Assembly: GCA_029062165.1 (NCBI GenBank)
Contig: JAIDQQ010000032.1
Coordinates: 88,831 to 152,830 of the forward strand
Reading direction: 5' to 3'
Length of the DNA: 64,000 nt
From: Ruminococcus sp.
GTDB taxonomy: Bacteria > Bacillota > Clostridia > Oscillospirales > Ruminococcaceae
The position numbers and the translations under genes are program-made. This document shows, in pieces, positions 54,342-62,600 of the stretch. Numbering within the stretch: position 1 is the stretch's first letter; each line of letters opens with the position of its first letter. Under the pieces are notes generated by a model. The model was not told the DNA's origin, made no database searches, and was given only the letters and a program-made list of their open reading frames with translations.

Positions 54342-55709
54342 TTATATATCTTTTTTTTCTTCTTCCGGAAAAACGTTATTTATATCTGAATTGTTTTTTG
54401 CCGGAAAGAACATAGTTTTGATAGTCATAAGAATTATCTGTAAGTCCATACGGAACGAATAGTTTTCAATATACATCAAATCCATTTTGAGTTTATCCGC
54501 CGGTGAGGTATCGTAAACGCCTGTCACCTGTGCATAACCTGTGAGACCGGCTTTCACTTTCAGACGGAAAATAAATTCCGGCATATCTTTTTTATAGATT
54601 TCCGTCAGTTCCGGACGTTCAGGACGAGGACCTACAACAGACATATCACCAACCAGTATATTGAAAAGCTGTGGGAATTCGTCAATACGGAATTTCCGTA
54701 ATATTTTCCCGACTGGTGTTATACGGTCATCGTGTTCGGAAGCAAGTTTTATACCGTTTTTTTCAGCGTCGGCAATCATGCTCCGGAATTTGTATACATA
54801 AAATTCCTTGCCGTCACGGGTCAGACGTTTCTGCTTATAGAAAACGTTTCCGCCATCACAGAGTTTAACGGCAAATGCGGATACTATCATTATCGGTGAC
54901 AGCATTACGACAGCAATCAGCGAAAAAACTATATCAAAAAGACGTTTTAGAATCTGTTGTTCAGCGGTCAGACCGTAATTCCGACACAGGAGCAGGGGAG
55001 TATCAAAAAGCCGTATATCCTCACTGCCTCTTATTATAATATCTGAAATTTCCGGTACTATATACACTCTTACCGATTTTTCAAAGCAGAAACGTAAATA
55101 TTCATTGCGTTGAATTTCCGGAATACCGCATATAATGACACCTTCGTATTTAAGAATAAGTTCACGTATTTTTTCAGGTGGTTCGGAAATGCTTATTGAT
55201 TCGCAAATCATATACTTGTCTACACGCTGTGTCATTTTCAGTATAAGCGAAACTGCCTGTCTGCTACCGTATAATATTATGAGTTTCCTTGGCGGATACA
55301 GCAGAAAATATAATTTTCCGCTTAAGACAGTCCATATTGCAATAACTCCGAAATCCGTGAAAGTAAGATATACTACCGGCAGAAATGCCATAAAGTCACG
55401 TCCTATAAGACTTATCATGAAATAGGCTATTATATTTATGCATACCATTGATATTATCTGCGAATATAACATATCTGTCTTTTTGAGATAGCCTAATTTG
55501 AATCCGCCGTATGCCTTGAAAAATAATGCTGTCAGAATGCAGTATATGAATATAAGTACCCAGTTTCCACGCCTGTAGAACGGAAGTACTATAGTTTCGC
55601 TGTAGTATTCGTACCACATAAGTCCGAAAAGCCCTGTGAGAATACATAGCAGAAGTACCGCTGATATGAATGAAATGAATCTTTTATACCGGTCTTTTTT
55701 GTTAGTCAT
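54342..55709 (-). CDS. Polyprenyl-phosphate sugar phosphotransferase (initiating enzyme, WbaP/CpsE-like)
   Basis: 455 residues. Four to five transmembrane helices (about 10-130), a degenerate NAD-binding-like middle region, then the transferase domain (about 265-440): 'KRLFDIVFSLIAVVMLSPIM', 'FYVYKFRSMIADAE', 'KFRIDEFPQLFNIL' and 'MSVVGPRPERPEL' with the conserved Asp-Glu pair. It loads the first sugar phosphate onto undecaprenyl phosphate to start exopolysaccharide synthesis. First gene of the operon. The start is ATG 55709, since an in-frame TAA lies six bases upstream; the only good Shine-Dalgarno (AAAGGAG, 55742-55748) is about 30 bases away, with a small hairpin between. Confidence 0.92.
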   Translation of the reverse strand: MTNKKDRYKRFISFISAVLLLCILTGLFGLMWYEYYSETIVLPFYRRGNWVLIFIYCILTALFFKAYGGFKLGYLKKTDMLYSQIISMVCINIIAYFMISLIGRDFMAFLPVVYLTFTDFGVIAIWTVLSGKLYFLLYPPRKLIILYGSRQAVSLILKMTQRVDKYMICESISISEPPEKIRELILKYEGVIICGIPEIQRNEYLRFCFEKSVRVYIVPEISDIIIRGSEDIRLFDTPLLLCRNYGLTAEQQILKRLFDIVFSLIAVVMLSPIMIVSAFAVKLCDGGNVFYKQKRLTRDGKEFYVYKFRSMIADAEKNGIKLASEHDDRITPVGKILRKFRIDEFPQLFNILVGDMSVVGPRPERPELTEIYKKDMPEFIFRLKVKAGLTGYAQVTGVYDTSPADKLKMDLMYIENYSFRMDLQIILMTIKTMFFPAKNNSDINNVFPEEEKKDI

Positions 55710-55773
55710 GAGTTATACACCGGTTTTCAGACAGCCGGTATCTCCTTTATACTTTTTAATTATACTATAGGTC

Positions 55774-55802
55774 ATTATAACAGATACTAAACATTGTGTC
55801 AA
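55774..55802 (-). promoter_or_regulatory. Promoter of the exopolysaccharide operon
   Basis: TTGACA (55802-55797), a 17-base spacer and TATAAT (55779-55774) on the minus strand: full consensus. Confidence 0.82.
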
Positions 55803-55889
55803 TAGAATATGGCGTATTTTACAGGAATCTTTTTACATTTACAGCATTATGCACAAAAAAATTGTGCCGGAAATATTCTGATACTGTTA

Positions 55890-55918
55890 TTGACTTTTTT
55901 TCATTTATAATATATAAT
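55890..55918 (+). promoter_or_regulatory. Promoter of the 105-aa unknown gene
   Basis: TTGACT (55890-55895), a 17-base spacer and TATAAT (55913-55918). Confidence 0.75.
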
Positions 55919-55952
55919 AGTATATAATTATAAAAAGGCAGGAGGTTTGTTT

Positions 55953-56270
55953 ATGTGGGGAGTATGTCTTGATGTTACTGTACCGGAATTATTTCAGAAA
56001 GCAATTGAATTTAAAATTGATTCAGAAAATGCTATTATCCTGAAACCCCTACGGAATGTAAAAGTATCTGCAAACAAAATCAGACTTATAGATAACGCTC
56101 CGGATTTTGTTTATGGTGAAATTGTATCACCTTTAAACCATACTGATATTACCGGAAAAATACACACAATAATATGGCATTTTAAAATAAAAGAGTTTTG
56201 TTATTACATTGAATCAGACGGAATGAAAAAATCAAAAAGATATTACGGCAATGACTTGACAAAAAAATAA
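55953..56270 (+). CDS. Hypothetical protein (105 aa)
   Basis: 105 residues from the ATG at 55953, which has AGGAGG seven bases upstream. Not recognised. The start 'MWGVCLDVTVPELFQKAIEF' and the alternating pattern of beta-like strands ('NVKVSANKIRLI', 'KIHTIIWHFKI', 'FCYYIESDGMKKSKRYY') suggest a small alpha+beta soluble protein. No signal peptide or membrane segment. More AT-rich than the adjacent metabolic genes. The strip behind it contains a possible broken gene. Confidence 0.68.
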   Translation: MWGVCLDVTVPELFQKAIEFKIDSENAIILKPLRNVKVSANKIRLIDNAPDFVYGEIVSPLNHTDITGKIHTIIWHFKIKEFCYYIESDGMKKSKRYYGNDLTKK

Positions 56271-56278
56271 ATCACATT

Positions 56279-56356
56279 ATGGATTGAGACGAAAATATTA
56301 TTGAAGATGCAATAGCAGATAGTCTTTCAGATTTAATAAAATATCTTATGTCCTGA
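56279..56356 (+). pseudogene. Possible short gene broken by an early TGA
   Basis: ATG GAT TGA, then 22 codons reading DENIIEDAIADSLSDLIKYL and MS before TGA. The acidic, helical-looking stretch and its spacing behind the 105-aa gene suggest a small downstream gene in which the third codon (perhaps once TGG) became a stop. There is no clear Shine-Dalgarno, so this may be chance. Confidence 0.25.
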
Positions 56357-56388
56357 ATATGTTTAATATATGAATTTTTTCAATACCC

Positions 56389-56417
56389 TTGACAAACTTA
56401 TAAAACTATGTTATAAT
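56389..56417 (+). promoter_or_regulatory. Promoter of tRNA-Thr
   Basis: TTGACA (56389-56394), a 17-base spacer and TATAAT (56412-56417), ten bases before the tRNA. Confidence 0.85.
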
Positions 56418-56426
56418 AAAATATAC

Positions 56427-56499
56427 GCTTGTGTAGCACAGTCGGTAGTGCAGCTCATTCGTAATGAGCAGGTCGCAGGTTCGAATCCTGTCACAAGCT
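56427..56499 (+). tRNA. tRNA-Thr (anticodon CGU)
   Basis: Full cloverleaf: acceptor GCTTGTG/CACAAGC (7 bp), D stem GCAC/GTGC, anticodon stem GCTCA/TGAGC with loop TTCGTAA (anticodon CGT), variable AGGTC, T arm GCAGG-TTCGAAT-CCTGT, discriminator T. CCA is not encoded. It reads ACG codons. Confidence 0.96.
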
Positions 56500-56503
56500 T
56501 TAC

Positions 56504-56529
56504 GCCCTCGTACTTACGGGGGCTTTTTT
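56504..56529 (+). terminator. Terminator after tRNA-Thr
   Basis: GCCCTCGT-ACTT-ACGGGGGC eight-pair hairpin (one G-T pair) followed by six T. Confidence 0.88.
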
Positions 56530-56585
56530 GTGCATATTTTACAAAAATTCACGTAAATTTTCTAAACGCATATAATAATCTGGTA

Positions 56586-56614
56586 TTGACTTTTTGGAAT
56601 TAAAATGTTATAAT
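56586..56614 (+). promoter_or_regulatory. Promoter of the giant adhesin gene
   Basis: TTGACT (56586-56591), a 17-base spacer and TATAAT (56609-56614). Confidence 0.78.
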
Positions 56615-56684
56615 CAATTTGTGATAAACTTGTGAATGGTATGTATTCACGAAAAAAATTTTTTTTATGAAGGGAGATATTCAT

Positions 56685-59600
56685 ATGAACAAACTGAAAA
56701 CTCGGTCAATAAGTTTCATTACGGCGTTTATGATGTCAATAATGAGCATTGTGACCGGAATTTCACCGCCGACATTTGCAGCGGATAATCTCGGTTCTAA
56801 AGATGCTGTAGATGATGTTACACTACTTGTCGGAAGTCAGCCGACAGACCCAGACGGAAAACCGTACGATAAAACATTTGCGACGGTCGCAGAGGCAATT
56901 AACAGGTATGATTCCGATTTTGCCTTAGGTATTGTCTCGCAGTTCAGCGTATTCCTGACAGGTGATTTTATACCTCATAACTCGGACGCAGAAGGAAGAG
57001 TTGCTATAGGCGGTAATATTGATGCTCAGGGTTATCCTTGGGATTCTTACAACATAGGTAAAGGACACTTTGTAAACGGCGATATGTCCGTTAAGTTGGA
57101 AGATTTGTTATTAGGTAACAAAGATTTTGCCCATGTGATATGGGGAGCAAATGGTAAAGACGGAAAAGATTCAAGCGATTTGAAATTTGACGCAAAAATT
57201 GACGCAAATGAATCCGATAAAAAAATAGTTGTCGAAACCGATGCGGGAGCAGACTTTATAAAAAAGGAGATGCCCGACAGGGTAGACAGCTTCTACCAAG
57301 GAAATTTAATCGACATTCAGGCTGAAATGGCTAAACTCCAGACAAGGTCTGAAAAATTAGCAAAACATAAGAATCAGTTTGAGATTAAATTTTCTGAAAT
57401 TGGTGGCGACTATGATTATACTAATGATGCAAACGGTAATGGTCCTATAATTGCTACTGTCAAGTATACCGGCGATGTCACTAAGCCGACAGATACAATT
57501 TATTTCAATCTTGACGAACTTTCCCCGGAAGATTACGAAAAGTTTAAAAAAGCTTCCATAATAAGATTTGAAAATATTCCGAAACTTGAAGAACCAAGAA
57601 TAATTTCTCAGGTTGATAGTGATGCCGGTGAAAAAGCTAAAGAGGTAAAATGGGAATATTCTTATATTGTAATCAATGATAGCAAAGAAAGTGCAACTCT
57701 TGGTTATCAGCATAAGACAAACGACGGTTGGACTGTAAAGCAATATATCTCAATAAAGGGTGTAGATGCAGATAAAGCTATTAATATTTCTCAGACTGGT
57801 AGCTCAAGCCCATGGCTTGAATATGACCCTGAAACAGGAACTAATAGTTATAAGCTGACAAACTTTTCCAGAGAGAACGGGGACGGAACGAATGGTAACA
57901 ATAATGAAGCCGGTGTAACGTCAATCCTTTATAACTTACCTAATGCAAAAGATGTTATTGTATGCAGTAACATACAGGGAACAGTTTTAGCACCTAATGC
58001 ATTTATCAGCGATTCTAAATTTTTAAAGGAACAAAACAAGTTACCTGAAGGCTGGACTATGAATGTAGATACAGGTGATGCTAACCCACATATTTCAGGT
58101 GCCGTAATTGCTAATTCTTTTGAAGGTAATATCGAGTTTGGTTACAGACCGTTTACAGGTCCTAGATCAATGCTTGGTTCAGTTTCCGGATATGCACTTG
58201 AACTCTCAAAGGTTGACAACTCAGAGCCAAAGAAGTATATTTCTGGTGCAGTACTCGGACTTGTAGAAATTCAGGACGGTAAAGAGGTAGTAGTTTCAGA
58301 TGTTGAAACTAATAACAATGAATACGATTTCGTTACTGTTCCGTCCTCAATTGATACTTCAAATGCAGACACAGATAAAGATTACACTAAGAACTATATA
58401 TTGAAAGAAATATCTGCTCCGGCAGGCTATGAACAGACAGCTGACACATATGCAGTAAGAATTGTTGAAGATGTTAAGGAAGTCAAAGAATTTGATGGCA
58501 GAAAAGTTCCTACAATTGTAGAAGTTTCAATCTATCGTGGTATAGTAAAAGAAGCACTTCCGACAGATGAAGAAAAACTTAAAGAGTTACTTATAAGACA
58601 TTTAACTTATACTGACGGCTACAATGACGAAGGTGAACAGATTTCAAGAACAATTGTAATTGATTCACCTATTCAGAATATGACAGGAACTGATTTAGCG
58701 TCAGTAAAGATTACTTTTGAACTTACAATCAAAGACGGAAAGGTTACAGACATTACACAGACGCTTGACGGTAAGACAGAAAAACCGGTAACAGATTACA
58801 ACACAAGCGAAGAGTTTAAAGTTACTTTTAATAACACAGACAGTCAGTATTATTACGATGCTGAGAACATGATGATTACACGTATTCCACTGAACAATGT
58901 TCCGACATTCGTTAATAATCAGAAAGAAATAAGACTTGTTAAGGTTGCTGCTTCTGATAACACAATAACTCTTCCAGGTGCAGAACTTGAAGTTTACAAA
59001 GCTGAAGACATTGACAAAACCGACAGAGTAGCAGTAGCAAAAGGCACAACAAAAGACGGCGGTATTCTTGAACTCGGACATCTTGAACCTGGCGAATACT
59101 GTATAGTAGAGACCAAAGCTCCGGTAGTAGGTGAAGATAAGTATATAGCACCGAAAACTCCGATTAAATTTACAGTAACACCAGAATACAAGATTACAGG
59201 CGATGCAGCTTCTGCAAGTGACTCATATCCGGTTACTTATACAGTTAGTGGTGACACTACAGAATATAAAACTACTATAGGTGACGGTGTAGTAAGAACA
59301 CTAAAAGAAGGTATTCCGTCAGCTGGTAAAGATGTTGATTCCTTTATAGGTGCAACGAATATAGAATTAGAGGGAAATGAGTTTGAGACTTTCCCGACGT
59401 ATAATGCCGAAAATAAAGCTAACTACAACATAAATTGTGAAGGCAAAACAATTACAAAAGTTATAGTAAAAACCGGTGACGGCAAGGCAGATGGTGGCGG
59501 TTTTTATATTAAGAATGAGTATAAAAACGGCACAGACATATTTAATTATTCCGATTATCCTGGTAACACAGCAGACTATTGCTTTTTTGTAAAACCTAAT

Positions 59601-62600
59601 CAGACATATGAATTTACACAATTAAAAGCTGATAATGCTACATTTGGTAAAGACGGTTATCTGTATGTAGGTGGCTGGGACGTAGCTATTAAAAGTATCG
59701 AATATTTTGTCGAAGGTCTTTCAACTTCTGAAGTAGACACAACCAAAAAAGTTAACAGTATAACTATTAAATGTGACAAGTCTTTAGAAGGTACATCTTT
59801 TTCACTGGATATCGGTGCTGAAGAACCTATAACAGGTACAGTAAACGAAGAAGGTATCTGCACATTTGAAATAAACGGTACACTTGGCAAATTCCCGAGA
59901 CTTACTGCAACACATATTCAGACTAACACAATCAATATCATTCCGTTTGACAGCGAGGGTGAGAATAAAGATTCAACAATTGAATTCAAGTTACCTAACA
60001 GAAAACAAAGGTCAGACAAACCTTATATAGAAATCAACAAGATTAATATGCGTGGCGTTGAAGTTGTAGGTGCTGAACTCGTACTTACAATTAAAGAGGG
60101 TACCACAATAAACGGTAAAGACAAGGAATTGACATGGACATCAGATTCAAATGACACATTCGTCATTGAGGACATCCAGGACGGAACTTATATACTTACT
60201 GAAACAAAAGCTCCTAATGGCTATATAATCGCAGCCCCTATTGAGTTTACAGTTACAGGTGGTAAGATTGTTTCTGTAAACGGAGACGAAGTTAAAGACG
60301 GTAAATTGGAAAAAGACAAGGAGTTTGTACTTTCTACTGAAAAAGACGAAAATAATAAGGAATATTCACTCCTTGAAATGCGTGACGGAAGATTACTTAA
60401 ATTAAAGAAAACAGACTCAACAGGCAAACCACTTGAAAGAGCAATATTTGAACTTTCAGCCACAGACATTACATCAGGTGAACCAATTGAATTTAACCAA
60501 GACATAGTTGAATTCGATAAAACCTATTGGTCATATAGTGACGATGGAACAGTAATTACATGGAATTCAAGAGGTATTCCGGCAGAAGGACAGACTGAAG
60601 CAGCTATAGAAGATGTTTCAGAAATTACAATAAGAAACCTCCCGAATGGTAATTATACCCTCAAGGAAATTACTGCTCCTTCCGGCTATAAAGCAAAGAC
60701 AGTTAAATTTACAATCAATAAGGGCATTGTTACCTGCGAAGACGACGAAGGTCTTGCAGACGAAGACAAACTCATTCAGCTTAACCCAGATTCTGAAGAA
60801 CTCGGTGGCGGTAACGAACTTTATACAGTAGTTGTTAAAAATGAAGATTCTTTACTTAGATTCAGCAAGAGAGAACTCGGCGATACTACTGGTACTGAAC
60901 TTGAAGGTGCTGAATTTAAACTTACACGTATATCAAGAGATGCTGACGGCAAGGAAACTGAAGCTGAATTTAACATAACTAAAGACAATCTCACCGAAGG
61001 TATGACATTAAGTGATGATAACAAATCAATCACATGGACTTCCGGTACACGTATGTCCATAACAAATATTAAGAATGGTACTTATAAACTTGAGGAAACC
61101 AAAGCACCAGACGGCTATGAAAAAGCAAAGCCTATTACTATTACAGTTTCAAATGGTGTTATTACAAGTGCAACATCACAAGATGACAATAGTGTAAGCG
61201 TTAATTCCAACAGAAATACTGTTACAGTATACGACAAATTATTAGTACAGATAAGCAAGCAGACACTTGTTGAAAATGAACAGGGTGAAGAAGCAAACTT
61301 ACCTTTAGAAGGTGCAACACTTCTTCTCACAGGTAACAAGAAAGATGCGGACGGAAACGAAACAACAGAAGCTATTGAATTTACTGATGATAACATTAAA
61401 GACATTGCAGACTCAAAGGCAGAAGTTATAACTGTAGATAAAGACAACAATGAAGTTGAAGAAGACGGAATTTCAGCAATCAGGTGGGAATCTCAGAAAG
61501 CAGAACTTGAACTTCAGGGACTTCCGAACGGTGTATATACTCTTACAGAAATAGCACCTCCGGATGACACATATGAAATGGCTGAACCGATTAAATTTAC
61601 AGTTACAAACGGCAAAATTACAATGAAAGGAACAGCAGTTCCAGACAACACAATCGTAATGATTGACAACAAGAAAGTTGAAGACAAAGAAATATCAATC
61701 AACAAGGTAGACGCAGACGGTAATGACCTTGAAGGTGCAACACTTATTCTTACAGGTAAACAGATAATCACTGACGAAAGCGGACCAGACTCTGAAGGTG
61801 AAATTGAAGGCAGGACTATCGAGTTTGATTCAACTAATGTTGCAGACACAACTGCAAAGGTTATAGATGAAAACGGTGAAGAAATCACTTCTGACGGTAA
61901 AGGTATTGCAATTCAGTGGGTATCAGACGGTGAAGCACTTGTACTCAAGAATCTTCCGGACGGTAAGTACACACTTGAAGAGACAGTAGTTCCGGACGGT
62001 TACACAAAGGCAGAAGACATAACATTTACTGTCAATGTCGGAGATATTACAGAAATTGACGGAAAAACAGTTACAGACAATAAGATTGATGTAACGGATA
62101 ACGTATCATCAATTCATATCTCTAAAAAAGAAGTCGGCGGTAAAGACGAACTTCCGGGAGCAGCTTTAAAACTTACACTTACAAAGGCTGACGAAGAAGA
62201 CGCAACACTTGAAAACATTACAGTAAAACAGGGTGAAACAGAACTCACAGAAGAGGAAGGACTTGAAGTTTCAGAAGATAAGAAGTCAGTTTCATTCGTA
62301 TCAGTGGAAGAATTTGATACAGTATTTGAAAAACTCCCTGACGGAACATATACCCTTGAAGAAACTGAAGTTCCACAAGAAGACGGCGAAAATACACATG
62401 AACAGGCAGAAAACATTACATTTGTTATTAAAAATGGTGTTATTACGTCTATCACACTTAGTGACAATGACAAGGAAAACTACAAAATCAGCGATGATGA
62501 GTATGAAAATACAGTAGTATCAGGTAGCACTGCTACAGGCGTAGTAATGCGTGACGCAACAACAACCACAACATCAGAATCAAGTTCAACTACAACAACT

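Noticed and set aside
56279..56356. TGA in the short frame read as selenocysteine
   Set aside because: No SECIS-like structure was seen and the frame itself is weakly supported; a stop mutation or chance is simpler.
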